Shown here: one piece after another, positions 1-8,044 of the stretch | Numbering within the stretch: position 1 is the stretch's first letter | How the letters are laid out: each line of letters starts with the position of its first letter | Source of the DNA: Candidatus Gastranaerophilales bacterium | GTDB lineage: Bacteria; Cyanobacteriota; Vampirovibrionia; Gastranaerophilales; Gastranaerophilaceae | Assembly: GCA_944325605.1 (NCBI GenBank) | Contig: CALVAX010000008.1 | Location: 36,128-100,127, forward strand | Direction: 5' to 3' | DNA: 64,000 nucleotides | The notes under the pieces: model-generated | Seen by the model: the letters and a program-made list of their open reading frames with translations, nothing else | Databases searched by the model: none | What the model was told of the DNA's origin: nothing | Program-made: the position numbers and the translations under genes

Positions 1-738
1 TCTCCCGAAGCCGTTCAATTCGGACGCGAAACTAAAGCAATGCTTGCCAAAATGCACGAATTCCACTGTGATATCTGCAAACTTTACAAAAAACATTCTA
101 AAAATATTGAAGTCATTGAACGTTTAAATATAAAACAGAAAAAACTGGAAAAAGAGGTTGAAAAACAGCGTGACATTTTCTGGAACAAGTTTCTGGCACA
201 CAGAAGCGTGCTGATTGATTTCGGTTATCTTGAAAACGATTATCCGACGCCTAAAGGAATTACAACGTCGCAAATCCGCTCTGAAAATGAACTTTATATA
301 GCCGAAATTATATTTTCCGGCATTTTGGAAAATCTGACCCCTTCTCAATTATCAGCAGTAATTTGCGCAGTTGTGACAGAAGATTTGAGAATTGAAATCC
401 CTTATATTCCGTTCTCGGAGCCTGTCAGAAAAACACTTAATCTCATACGCAACATCCGCCGTAAAATTGAAAAAGTTCAAAATAACCATGATGTAGATGC
501 TCCTTTGTATATAAATCCATATTTTTCATCTCTTATTGAACTCTGGGTTGAAGGAGCGGAATGGGAGTCAATCTGCGGACAGATTGACATCGGCGAAGGC
601 GACATTGTAAGAGCTTTTAAGCGTGTAGTTGATGTTTTAAGGCAATTCACTACAATAGAAAATGTCCCTGAGGCACTTGTTTTTACTGCCAGAGAGGCTA
701 TCGACAAAATTCAAAGAGAACCGGTTGATCTGGATTAA
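1..738 (+). CDS. Ski2/Mtr4-type RNA helicase, C-terminal part (5' partial)
   Basis: The frame is open from base 1, so the gene begins upstream of the window; the in-frame ATG at 40 has no ribosome binding site and is probably internal. About 245 residues are visible. They begin with a charged coiled coil and continue into an all-helical region with LTPSQLSAVICAVV and the pattern W-x2-G-x2-W-x2-I. I recognise this as the DSHCT C-terminal domain of superfamily 2 helicases of the Ski2/Mtr4/HelY group, which unwind RNA. The ATPase motifs must lie upstream and cannot be checked here. The stop is 13 bases before the next (decayed) gene, so the two were probably co-transcribed. The family call is fairly secure; the exact RNA substrate is unknown. 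Confidence 0.8.
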   Translation, partial: SPEAVQFGRETKAMLAKMHEFHCDICKLYKKHSKNIEVIERLNIKQKKLEKEVEKQRDIFWNKFLAHRSVLIDFGYLENDYPTPKGITTSQIRSENELYIAEIIFSGILENLTPSQLSAVICAVVTEDLRIEIPYIPFSEPVRKTLNLIRNIRRKIEKVQNNHDVDAPLYINPYFSSLIELWVEGAEWESICGQIDIGEGDIVRAFKRVVDVLRQFTTIENVPEALVFTAREAIDKIQREPVDLD

Positions 739-751
739 GTAGGAGAGAAAA

Positions 752-1326
752 ATGGAAGAAGAACTTAATATGCAAACTCAATCTGATGAAATAACCGGAA
801 AATTAGGAGGAATTCGACAGCCCGGTTACAATACGGACAGCAGCAAATTGTGTTTCCCGTCTACACCGGTCTGGAAAATTGTATATTTAAGCATAATATC
901 ATTTGGAATTTACGAAATGGTATACTTTTGTACATTGTAGAAAGCATTAAGGGATAATTTCGGGTACAAAGTGCATGCCGGTGCAAGAGGTATTTTTGCG
1001 GGTATTACAAATTTTGGCTCTTCCCGATTCTGGAAAAATATTTTAATGCATTTGGCGAAAAAGCTTTTTTCGGTACATTAGCAGCAGGGTTATATTTTAT
1101 CGTTAATTTCTCCTCCAGACTACCTGATTTATACTCGCTGATTTCCTTCGGAACTATAGCATTTCTTGTGTATATACAAATTAAAATTAACAGGATAAAC
1201 AAGAATAATTTTCCTGACGCTCCGCAGAACAGCTGGAGCACTGCAAATACAATCTGGGCAATTTTTTTAACAATGTTCTTTTTGCTTTGCGTACTCTTGA
1301 TAGTTGCAGAGTTCTCAGGTAAATAA
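752..1326 (+). pseudogene. Decayed DUF4234-like multi-helix membrane protein
   Basis: An ATG at 752 with an upstream AGGAGA site opens a frame that reads 62 residues and stops at TAG (938-940). The same frame then continues sensibly to about 1015. From 1015 the continuation is in another frame, as if one T were lost from the run at 1012-1015, and it ends at TAA 1324-1326. The joined product would be about 190 residues with several hydrophobic helices. Its start, with V-Y-L-S-I-I-S-F-G-I-Y, resembles the DUF4234 membrane family. One nonsense change (CAG to TAG would explain it) plus one frameshift point to a recently inactivated gene. Assembly error or programmed recoding is less likely, because two independent lesions are needed. 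Confidence 0.7.
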
Positions 1327-1385
1327 GTGTAAAATTGCCTCTATTTAGTTTTGTAAAAACTTTGTTGCTTTTGCAACAATGAATA

Positions 1386-1414
1386 TTGAGAAATATGTAA
1401 ATTTATGTTACAAT
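1386..1414 (+). promoter_or_regulatory. Sigma-70 promoter for the gene at 1537
   Basis: TTGAGA (1386-1391), a spacer of exactly 17 bases and TACAAT (1409-1414) form a near-consensus housekeeping promoter. Transcription would start near 1421, leaving a leader of roughly 115 bases before the ATG at 1537. Confidence 0.75.
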
Positions 1415-1420
1415 GATAGT

Positions 1421-1536
1421 AGAGGGGCGTTAAATGCCCTCAAAGTGGTTTTTTATACACCCCTTGACGAGTGTTATTCCCCGCACCACTCTTTAATAAA
1501 AAAGGTATCCGTTACTTCAACCAGTGAGGTCGACCT
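1421..1536 (+). promoter_or_regulatory. Structured 5' leader
   Basis: The long leader contains two potential stems. The first joins GAGGGGC (1422-1428) to GCCCTC (1436-1441) with one bulged G. The second joins AGTGGT (1444-1449) to ACCACT (1485-1490). There is no uridine tract directly after either stem, so a simple terminator is not obvious. No riboswitch class is recognised. Confidence 0.35.
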
Positions 1537-2856
1537 ATGGATACTATTTTGTCACGCAAAAATTTGGTTATGTCAGGCTTAATTGAAAAGGCTTTTTGTC
1601 TTTCTGTTATACTGGGAGTGGTTTGTTTGCAGGCAATGGTTATGCCGCAGGCTATTATGGCTGACGATGTTCTAATTGCACACAAATCTCACGCAAGTGT
1701 TGATATAAAAGGTATTAAAGAAAAAATTCTTGTTGAGCTTTCTCCGGAAGTTAGAAAACAAAAATTTGATGAGTATATAAAAGAAAAATACCCTAAAGCC
1801 GTGATTAAAGATGTTCGGGACGGCGTTAAGCATATTAAACTTACAAAATACTATAACGGCCGTCCCGTGAGGATTAATATTCTTGAAGCAGACCTGAAAA
1901 TTGCCAAAAATCTGGAGGTTATGCCGGTTTTATCTTCTTCTGACAGGCTTCAGAGCAGGAGAACAATTTCAACAATAGCAAATTCAAAAAATGCAATAGC
2001 TGCGATAAATGGTACGTATTTTAAATTTCAATCCGGTGTTCCGCTCGGAACTCTGATGATTGACGGCAAAGTTTATACTGGCCCTGTCTACGACAGAGTT
2101 GCGCTTGGAATTTTTGACAACGGTTTTGATGTTGCAAGGGTTCAGCTTAATGCTGCACTCAGCGGAAGCGGTGAAAAAATTAAAGTTGATAATATTAACC
2201 AGCCGAGAATGCTTTCAACACATGTTCTGGTTTACACTCCGGAGTGGGGCAAATATTCTCCCTACGCGCCGAAGTACGGTATGAGTTTGAGGGTGGCGGA
2301 CGGTAAGATTACAAAAGCCTCCGCCAACCCGCTCGATATTCCTGAAAATGGTTATGTTGTTTCAGGCCCCAAAAAACTTCTCCAGCCTCTGTTGAAAAAT
2401 AAAGACGTTAAGCTTTCGATTAAAACAGTTCCTGAATGGAATGGTGTAAAACATATTATTAGCGGCGGCCCGTATCTTGTTAAAAACGGCGAAGTTTTCG
2501 TTGATATGACAGCCCAGAAGCTCGGCGCAATCGGCGGACGCAACCCCAGAACCGCTGTAGGATACACTTCCGATAACAATTTGATTCTTGTTACAGCTGA
2601 CGGCAGAGAAGGAAGTTCTATCGGTATGACTTTGATGGAACTTGCGAGGTTTATGAAATCTCTCGGCTGTATCGGAGCTATTAACCTTGACGGAGGCGGC
2701 TCAACTGTTATGTATGTTGACGGAAATGTTGTAAATAAGCCGCAGGTAAGAGGCGGAATTCCGCTTTCTAATGCGCTGGTTCTCTCGGTTATTGAAAATG
2801 ACAACGATACTGATGTTGCAAAATCTTCTGATGAATCAGCAAAAGACAACAGTTAA
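1537..2856 (+). CDS. Secreted phosphodiester glycosidase family protein (NAGPA/DUF2233-like)
   Basis: A 439-residue protein. The ATG at 1537 is preceded by GAGG about nine bases upstream; a second ATG at 1570 would also leave a full signal peptide. The hydrophobic stretch followed by A-x-A near residues 25-42 predicts Sec export. The mature part has AAINGTYF, a central GGPYLVKNG block, GGRNPRTAVGY and the C-terminal NLDGGGSTVMYVDG. These are hallmarks of the phosphodiester glycosidase domain found in mammalian N-acetylglucosamine-1-phosphodiester alpha-N-acetylglucosaminidase and bacterial YceG/DUF2233 proteins. It probably trims or modifies cell-wall or exopolysaccharide glycans outside the membrane. 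It is a single-gene unit with its own promoter and terminator. The family is clear; the substrate is unknown. Confidence 0.85.
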   Translation: MDTILSRKNLVMSGLIEKAFCLSVILGVVCLQAMVMPQAIMADDVLIAHKSHASVDIKGIKEKILVELSPEVRKQKFDEYIKEKYPKAVIKDVRDGVKHIKLTKYYNGRPVRINILEADLKIAKNLEVMPVLSSSDRLQSRRTISTIANSKNAIAAINGTYFKFQSGVPLGTLMIDGKVYTGPVYDRVALGIFDNGFDVARVQLNAALSGSGEKIKVDNINQPRMLSTHVLVYTPEWGKYSPYAPKYGMSLRVADGKITKASANPLDIPENGYVVSGPKKLLQPLLKNKDVKLSIKTVPEWNGVKHIISGGPYLVKNGEVFVDMTAQKLGAIGGRNPRTAVGYTSDNNLILVTADGREGSSIGMTLMELARFMKSLGCIGAINLDGGGSTVMYVDGNVVNKPQVRGGIPLSNALVLSVIENDNDTDVAKSSDESAKDNS

Positions 2857-2926
2857 AGTTTTAAAATAAATATTTCTTCTCATACCTTTTTGTTCAATAA
2901 GTTACATTCTTACTCGATTAGCACCT

Positions 2927-2957
2927 CCCTGCGTCAATACCCCGCAGGGATTTTTTT
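2927..2957 (+). terminator. Rho-independent terminator
   Basis: CCCTGCG (2927-2933) pairs perfectly with CGCAGGG (2943-2949), followed by A and seven T. It ends transcription of the phosphodiester glycosidase gene. The T tract overlaps the last codon of the decayed gene on the other strand. Confidence 0.9.
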
Positions 2958-3237
2958 AATAAATATACGGATGTTTTAATATATAGTCACCAAGATTTTT
3001 GTAATCTTTTGTCATTAATTTAGCAAAACCACTCCATCCCTTATTACGAATAACATATATTGCAGCTATAATAATGGCAGGAATTAGAGGAATAATGCTA
3101 TATTTAAATATTTTATATCTTAGAGAATTCCTTTTATTATCCGGAACGTTTTCTGTAGCAGTTGGAAATTTGTTTGAAGCTTTTTGTTTGCTTTATTGGG
3201 GCGTAATTGTTAATGCATAAACTTTATCTACTGCCAT
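2956..3237 (-). pseudogene. Decayed small membrane protein
   Basis: An ATG at 3237 with a good AAGGGA site starts MAVDKVYALTITPQ and then hits TAA at 3195-3193 (codon 15). The same frame then stays open for 77 more codons to TAA at 2958-2956. It encodes a Lys/Asn-rich stretch, one hydrophobic helix (IIPLIPAIIIAAIYVI) and a soluble tail. A single CAA-to-TAA change would explain the stop. No alternative start lies just after it. I do not recognise the family. It fills the otherwise empty stretch between 2958 and 3299. Confidence 0.55.
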
Positions 3238-3299
3238 AAGAATTCCCTTTCATATTTGGTACCCTATATTTATTATAAAATAATAAAAAATAAAATTTG

Positions 3300-3707
3300 C
3301 TAGTATCGCACATTCTGGTCAATAATATCAGAGATAAACGGCACTCTGCCATACAAACCTAAAAAAGATGTTATTGCAAGATAGAAGAGTAAAATATAAA
3401 TTAAAGTCTGGATTATAGAATAGCCGAAGAATACTGGCATATTGAAAAACATTGCAATCTGTGCTGCCAGAATATTTATAAACGGTATCATGCTCAACAG
3501 ATTAAGCAGAAAACCGAAGATTAAGCACAGAAGCACGTACCCCATTGATATAAATATTGATTGGAATATGTGGTACTGGAGAAATTTCGTAAGCCCGGAG
3601 CGTCTTAAAAGTCCGATTATAAGCCAGATAAAGCCGACCAATCCCATGGTTAAATAGCTTAGGCCTGCAATTATACGTTCAATCATAAAAGGTTTTTCAT
3701 GATACAT
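3300..3707 (-). CDS. Tic20-like / DUF4870-like four-helix membrane protein
   Basis: A 135-residue protein made almost entirely of four hydrophobic helices, with the motif FLQYHIFQSIF between helices one and two and a conserved-looking IPFI. The arrangement (helix, R/Q-rich turn, helix, long loop, two helices) resembles the cyanobacterial Tic20/Ycf60 family, whose plastid members belong to the protein import channel; bacterial function is unknown. It starts four bases after the stop of the TPR gene upstream and is surely co-transcribed with it. An alternative start at 3686 would shorten it by seven residues. Neither start has a strong ribosome binding site, consistent with translational coupling. 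The Tic20 assignment is tentative; a generic DUF4870 protein is the alternative. Confidence 0.55.
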   Translation of the reverse strand: MYHEKPFMIERIIAGLSYLTMGLVGFIWLIIGLLRRSGLTKFLQYHIFQSIFISMGYVLLCLIFGFLLNLLSMIPFINILAAQIAMFFNMPVFFGYSIIQTLIYILLFYLAITSFLGLYGRVPFISDIIDQNVRY

Positions 3708-3710
3708 ATT

Positions 3711-4796
3711 TTATGCGCTTTCGCTTTCTTCTATTTCACCATTTCGCTTTTTATCAATATATTCATCCATAACCTGTATATAGACAAGTTTATGTTCGTC
3801 ATTGTCAGGTTCTAGTTTAATTGCCGCACGGTAAGCTGCAATAGCTTTTTCGATTTCGCCCTTGAGATAATGCGCATTGCCCATAAACATATATGTAAGA
3901 GCATCATTCGGCGAGAATTTTAAAACTTCTTTGTATAATGCCATTGCGTCATCCAGCCTGTTAAGGTTTGTATAAAGGTTGGCAAGCAAAAGATATGCAT
4001 TAACTTCTTTGGGCTGTAATTCAATTGCTCTTTTGTACATTTCTATTGCAATATCGTATTCTCTGAACTCTGAAAGCGCAATTGAATAGCAAATGTAGGC
4101 TTTGTAATTATCGCCATCCATTTTAAGTGCTTTTTCAAAATAATTATATGCTTTTTCGCGTTCCTTCATTAAAGTTAGCGTATTGCCGATACAAACCGCA
4201 ACGATTTTGTTATCAGGATTGAGTGCAAAAACTCTTTTATAAAGTTCAAGTGCTTTTGCGTAATCAAACAGCTTAAAGCAAACGTTACCCATATCAACAA
4301 GAGCCGTAATGTTTTCGGGGTCAAGAGAAAGGGCTTTTTCATAGTATGCTCTTGATTCAACGTATTCTTCAAAATCCTGATAAAGTAAAGCTATGGCATT
4401 GTATATTTCAGGGTTTGAAGAACATAAGTCAATCGCTCTGTTATAGTAAAACAAAGCTTTTGAAAAGTTTTTCCATTCAGCAAAAACATTACCGATATTG
4501 TAATAAATCAGGTAGTTTTTAGGATTAATCTCAAGTGCTTTGTTATAGTAAGAGAGTGATTTTCTGAAATCTCTTTCATAAAACCACATTGTGCCCATGC
4601 CGATAAGAGCTTCTACGTCATTCGGCTCAAGAGTCAAAAGACTCTCCAAAACTGACATAACCTTGTCATAGTCTTCAAGTTCAAGGTAAAGTTTTGACAA
4701 AGCGTGATAATTTGCAATATTTTTAGGATCCTTTGCCATTGCAAGGATTAAGTCTTCAATTTGTCTTTCCAGATCTTTTTTCTTTACATTTTCCAT
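3711..4796 (-). CDS. Tetratricopeptide repeat protein
   Basis: A 361-residue soluble protein consisting of about ten consecutive 34-residue TPR units. Each shows the usual A-x3-Y-x-x-A-x-x-L-x-P-x-N pattern, for example YYNKALEINPKNYLIYYNIG. No signal peptide or transmembrane helix is visible, so it is a cytoplasmic scaffold for protein-protein contacts. It is followed at once by the Tic20-like membrane protein, which suggests the two act together, perhaps as an adaptor to a membrane complex; this is inference from adjacency. The ATG at 4796 is the only start compatible with a full first repeat. The partner is not identifiable from sequence. Confidence 0.85.
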   Translation of the reverse strand: MENVKKKDLERQIEDLILAMAKDPKNIANYHALSKLYLELEDYDKVMSVLESLLTLEPNDVEALIGMGTMWFYERDFRKSLSYYNKALEINPKNYLIYYNIGNVFAEWKNFSKALFYYNRAIDLCSSNPEIYNAIALLYQDFEEYVESRAYYEKALSLDPENITALVDMGNVCFKLFDYAKALELYKRVFALNPDNKIVAVCIGNTLTLMKEREKAYNYFEKALKMDGDNYKAYICYSIALSEFREYDIAIEMYKRAIELQPKEVNAYLLLANLYTNLNRLDDAMALYKEVLKFSPNDALTYMFMGNAHYLKGEIEKAIAAYRAAIKLEPDNDEHKLVYIQVMDEYIDKKRNGEIEESESA

Positions 4797-4877
4797 GATT
4801 TATATTTTAACCTATATGTGTGTTTTTGTAAATCTATTGCGAAATGTAACGGGTATGAAAATTCATACCCGTTGATT

Positions 4878-5273
4878 TCATTTATTGTATTTGCTGAATT
4901 CTTTTGAATTTTCCCGCCACTCTTCTTCCGGAATGCTGAAGGCATTGCTCCAGAATTTTTCTATAGCATACGTTTCGCGTTCATCTTTATGAAGAATGTG
5001 AACAACAACATCGCCAAAGTCCAGAAGATTCCATCTGTTTTTTGCGTCATTTTCAACTCTTAAAGGTGCTCTGTCAAGTTCTTTTTTTGTTCTTTCTTTT
5101 ACGGTTTCCATCAAAGCCTTAACATGCGGAGTTGAGTCGCCCGTAACTATTACAAAATAATCAGCAAGAGATGAAACGTGGCTTATATTTAAAATGGAAA
5201 TTTCTTTGCCAAGTTTATCATCAAGCATTGCGGCAATTATGCATGCCAGTTTATGAGAATTAATATCTTCCAA
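4878..5273 (-). CDS. rsfS: Ribosomal silencing factor RsfS
   Basis: A 131-residue protein with the family core: LADYFVIVTGDS, the loop before R-x-E (LRVEN), WNLLDFGDVVVHILH and ETYAIEKFW. RsfS (Iojap/YbeB) binds ribosomal protein L14 on the large subunit and blocks subunit joining when nutrients are low. The start is probably the TTG at 5273, because AGGT lies six bases before it; the next ATG is 15 codons inside the first helix. It lies 12 bases downstream of rpiB in the same transcription unit. Length matches the family. Confidence 0.92.
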   Translation of the reverse strand: MEDINSHKLACIIAAMLDDKLGKEISILNISHVSSLADYFVIVTGDSTPHVKALMETVKERTKKELDRAPLRVENDAKNRWNLLDFGDVVVHILHKDERETYAIEKFWSNAFSIPEEEWRENSKEFSKYNK

Positions 5274-5285
5274 TTGTTACCTGCC

Positions 5286-5720
5286 TTATTCAATCAAATC
5301 TACTCTTCGTTTGTGTCTTCCGCCTTCAAATCCTGATTTTAACCAGACATCTACAATATCAAGGGCTAAGTATTCACCGATTACACGCTGCCCCAAACAA
5401 AGAACGTTTGCATTGTTGTGTGCTCTGGAAACTCTCGCTGAATACGTATCTCCGCAAAGTGCAGCTCTTATGCCCCTTACTTTATTTGCGGCAATCGACA
5501 TGCCGATTCCTGTTCCGCAAACCAGAATTCCTCTGTTTGATTTGCCGGAAATAACTCTTTCACAAACTGCACGTGCAATATCAGGGTAGTCACACGATTC
5601 CGGCGTATGCGTGCCTAAGTCAATATAAGGAATGTTCCTTGCTGTCAGATAGTCTATAATTTTTTCTTTATATTGATATCCGCCGTGATCTGATCCGATT
5701 GCTACTTTTAAATCTTCCAT
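5286..5720 (-). CDS. rpiB: Ribose-5-phosphate isomerase B
   Basis: A 144-residue RpiB/LacAB family enzyme that interconverts ribose 5-phosphate and ribulose 5-phosphate in the pentose phosphate pathway. Diagnostic segments are AIGSDHGGYQYK at the N-terminus (phosphate-binding Asp-His), the catalytic CGTGIGMSIAANK loop with the active-site Cys near residue 69, and SRAHNNANVLCLGQRVIG with the His-Asn pair. The ATG at 5720 follows GAGGTG by six bases. It is the first gene of a two-gene operon with rsfS, preceded by an intergenic stretch with a terminator for the next gene upstream. Confidence 0.95.
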   Translation of the reverse strand: MEDLKVAIGSDHGGYQYKEKIIDYLTARNIPYIDLGTHTPESCDYPDIARAVCERVISGKSNRGILVCGTGIGMSIAANKVRGIRAALCGDTYSARVSRAHNNANVLCLGQRVIGEYLALDIVDVWLKSGFEGGRHKRRVDLIE

Positions 5721-5822
5721 ATAAACACCTCACTTTACATAAATTTCATGTTTTTATTATAATGTCTTTTTTCTTATTCTGCAAATTTTCAGGATGTTTT
5801 TTGTTACAAATAATTTACGCAC

Positions 5823-5853
5823 AAAAAAGCCCCTGTATTTTAAGGGGCTTTTT
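5823..5853 (-). terminator. Rho-independent terminator
   Basis: AAAGCCCCT (5826-5834) pairs with AGGGGCTTT (5843-5851). Flanking A and T runs give a uridine tract on the minus strand. It lies just after the stop of the coiled-coil gene at 5888-6775 and insulates it from rpiB. Confidence 0.85.
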
Positions 5854-5887
5854 ATGATAAAGTTTGTTTAGTTTAATTTTCTGAGTT

Positions 5888-6775
5888 TTACTGATTTTCT
5901 TCCTCCATACCTTTGATTTCCATGTTCTTTTCTTTCATCTGCTCAAGTAATCCTTCAAGGGTATTTGAAGTCAATTTAATTTTTTGCGATGTTGTTGTAT
6001 TTCCATTTTCACTTTGTGTTGATTGTTCAATGCTGAAGGTTCCATCAGCATTTACCGTAATTCCGTTTTCATCAATAATTTTTTGTTGTTCCAGAACTTC
6101 ATTTTCTTTGTTTAATTTATCCATTCTAAGCTGATTAAGGTCGTTGCCTTTTATTTCAACTTCTTTTCCTGTAAGGTCTTTGTATGTTGTAGTGAAGGAA
6201 CCGTCCTCATTTTTTGTAATTCCTTCTTTTTTTAATTGTGCTGCTTCCTGCTGTTGCTGGTATTCTGCAGCTTGTGCCTTAAGATTCTGGTTTTCTTTTA
6301 GTGCAGCCTGAAGTTTTGTATTCATTGAGGCTAGTTGTTCGTTTGTTTGTGTTTGAAATTCTTTAAATTGGTTATTTGCCGGAGTTTCAGAATTTTCTTC
6401 TGCCGGAGTTTCTGTTTTTTGAGCTTTGCTGCCGGATATAGCTGAAATAATTCCGCCAACGGCACCGGCCATAGCGCCAACACCTGTCAGGATAGCACCG
6501 GCATCTGCTCTATCGTTATTATAAGCCGGGTACATTCCGTACATACCCATCATATCCATGCCGCCCATGCCATACATACCCATGGAAGGATACATCCCCA
6601 TCATTCCCATCATGCCCATGCCGTTGCCAAAACCGCCGCAGCCAAAAATTCCGGCGCCTCCGCCGAAGTTATTAATTGTGGTTTTCTGGTAGTTAATATT
6701 AAGATTTGTTCTTGATCCTAATGTTAATCTGCCTGTTGGAACTGTGCAATGATTTCGACCTATCATCCATGCCAT
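5888..6775 (-). CDS. Glycine/methionine-rich coiled-coil protein, tandem paralog A
   Basis: A 295-residue protein of unrecognised family with no Sec signal. Around residues 25-40 it has NINYQKTTINNFGGG, followed by a striking Gly/Met/Tyr-rich stretch (repeats of M-G-M and M-Y-G-M). A Gly/Ala-rich hydrophobic segment with G-x3-G spacing follows (near residues 88-115), then a long Gln/Glu/Lys coiled coil to the end. The gene downstream of the same promoter region (6797-7717) has the same order: TTINNFGGG, glycine-zipper hydrophobic helix, coiled coil. The two are therefore tandem paralogs in one operon, 21 bases apart. The start ATG is preceded by AGGAG. The architecture resembles pore-forming or translocator proteins only in outline; function is unknown. 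Confidence 0.75.
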   Translation of the reverse strand: MAWMIGRNHCTVPTGRLTLGSRTNLNINYQKTTINNFGGGAGIFGCGGFGNGMGMMGMMGMYPSMGMYGMGGMDMMGMYGMYPAYNNDRADAGAILTGVGAMAGAVGGIISAISGSKAQKTETPAEENSETPANNQFKEFQTQTNEQLASMNTKLQAALKENQNLKAQAAEYQQQQEAAQLKKEGITKNEDGSFTTTYKDLTGKEVEIKGNDLNQLRMDKLNKENEVLEQQKIIDENGITVNADGTFSIEQSTQSENGNTTTSQKIKLTSNTLEGLLEQMKEKNMEIKGMEEENQ

Positions 6776-6796
6776 TTTTGGGTATCTCCTAATCTT

Positions 6797-7717
6797 TTAT
6801 GACTTATCTTCATTAAGTTTTTCTAATTCTGTTTTTAAAGCCTCATCAGCCAGATCTTTTGTGTCGTGAAGATCTCCGACTTGTTTTCCGTCAATATATA
6901 CCGCCCATTTTGACCCGACCTGTTTTGTTTCGCTCTTGTAGGTATCATGCTGCGCAAGGTCATATGTGCTGGTTGGAGTTGCCTCTTCCGGTTTTTCTAT
7001 AGAACTATCCCAGGTATATGTTTTGCCCTGGAATTCTACTTCTGTCGGAAGGCTGATTTCTCCTTTAGGTAAGGCTTTACCTTCAAATATAATATCGCAA
7101 AGCCCTTTTATCTCGCTGTCAGTAAGCGCTTTTCCGTCAGGTGACTTGTACATTGTGGCGACAATGTTGTAGCCCGTATGGCCTTTAACCTGATCACCGT
7201 CTTTTTCTGCAGCAACATTAAATGTTACAGTTTCAGGCTCTTGTTTAACTTCTTCGACCTTTCCGTTGTGTTCTTGCTGATAAGCTTCGGAAGCCGCTCT
7301 TAAATTTTGAATTTCTTGTGCCTGAGCCTTAAGCTTGGCATTTTCTTCGGTAAGCTGGTCAAGACTTTTTTGCATTTGGCTCAGTTGATTTTTTGTATCT
7401 TCCATCCACTGCTTTTCGCCATCGGTTAAGCCATCTTGCGCCGGTGTTTCAACATCGCCTTTGCCGTCAGCTTTTTGCGGCAGAAATGCACTTGCAATAG
7501 CTCCGCCTAAGGCGCCAATTGCACCTAATGCAATGCCCCATTTTTCGCCTTTGCTCAGTCCTGTATCATAATAACCATAAGCATCCATCATAGGAAAGAA
7601 TCCGCCGCCAAAATTGTTTATGGTGGTTTCTTTATGGTTTATATTAACCGTTCTTGGGCCTGCCCACGGTCTGTGGAGTCCGGCTCTTAATGGTTGATAT
7701 CCTATTGGTCCGCCCAT
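6797..7717 (-). CDS. Glycine-rich coiled-coil protein, tandem paralog B
   Basis: A 306-residue protein, first gene of the pair. Residues 23-39 carry VNINHKETTINNFGGG, nearly the same as in the next gene, followed by a Met/Tyr/Gly patch. A hydrophobic glycine-zipper helix (WGIALGAIGALGGAIASAF, near residues 60-78) and a Gln/Lys/Glu coiled coil from about 95 to 150 come next. The C-terminal half is beta-rich, with repeated Y/T/K-containing segments and a closing KWAVYIDGKQVGDL block. There is no Sec signal peptide. The ATG at 7717 follows AGGAGATAAC. Upstream lies the AT-rich element shared with two other unexplained coiled-coil genes. Export by a non-Sec route is possible but unproven. Confidence 0.75.
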   Translation of the reverse strand: MGGPIGYQPLRAGLHRPWAGPRTVNINHKETTINNFGGGFFPMMDAYGYYDTGLSKGEKWGIALGAIGALGGAIASAFLPQKADGKGDVETPAQDGLTDGEKQWMEDTKNQLSQMQKSLDQLTEENAKLKAQAQEIQNLRAASEAYQQEHNGKVEEVKQEPETVTFNVAAEKDGDQVKGHTGYNIVATMYKSPDGKALTDSEIKGLCDIIFEGKALPKGEISLPTEVEFQGKTYTWDSSIEKPEEATPTSTYDLAQHDTYKSETKQVGSKWAVYIDGKQVGDLHDTKDLADEALKTELEKLNEDKS

Positions 7718-7746
7718 GTTATCTCCTTAGCTTCTATCTTCTTATA

Positions 7747-7760
7747 TATATAAAGTATAT
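7747..7760 (-). promoter_or_regulatory. Shared AT-rich upstream element (TATACTTTATATA type)
   Basis: On the coding strand the sequence is ATATACTTTATATA, placed 30-43 bases before the ATG at 7717. Closely similar elements occur at similar distances before the genes starting at 16926 and 36083, and a weaker one before 54336. The TATACT part would serve as a -10 box; none has a recognisable -35 box. Confidence 0.5.
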
Positions 7761-7900
7761 AAGAGTTTATATATTGCGTGTTTTTTAAATATTTGTTACA
7801 ATACTTAATATTTATAGAAGCTATATATTTTATATGTTCCCGAAATTTATGATTTTTACTCGTTTTGGGGGATTTATATAGCAAATTCCACCAAAAATTT

Positions 7901-7980
7901 TCAAAACTACGTCATACTGGGCGTTAGCGAAGTATCTAAATAAGATTCTTCGGGCTAAAGCCCTCAGAATAACATGACGG
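7901..7980. repeat. Dispersed GTCATTCTGAG-type inverted repeat, copy 1
   Basis: This intergenic stretch (7718-8044, no gene) holds two head-to-head units. The first is CGTCATACTGGGCGTTAGCG and its continuation to AGTATCT at 7937; the second is AGATTCTTCGGGCTAAAGCC and its continuation to ATGACG at 7979. The first 37 bases from 7901 match, in reverse complement, the copy at 25909-25945 at 35 of 37 positions. A 60-codon reading frame on the minus strand at 7702-7884 is AT-rich, lacks any domain and is not supported. Confidence 0.75.
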
Positions 7981-8044
7981 ACAAAATAGGGCGGTATTTT
8001 ATCGTAAAGAACTTTTCGTCCTAACGTCTTATCGTCTTGCAGAC

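Noticed and set aside
752..1326. Programmed stop-codon readthrough or an alternative genetic code
   Set aside because: All other genes use TAA, TAG and TGA as ordinary stops, and a frameshift is also needed in the same gene.
7702..7884. 60-codon minus-strand frame
   Set aside because: Composed of AT-rich intergenic sequence with Tyr/Ile/Lys runs, overlaps the start of the next gene and has no domain.
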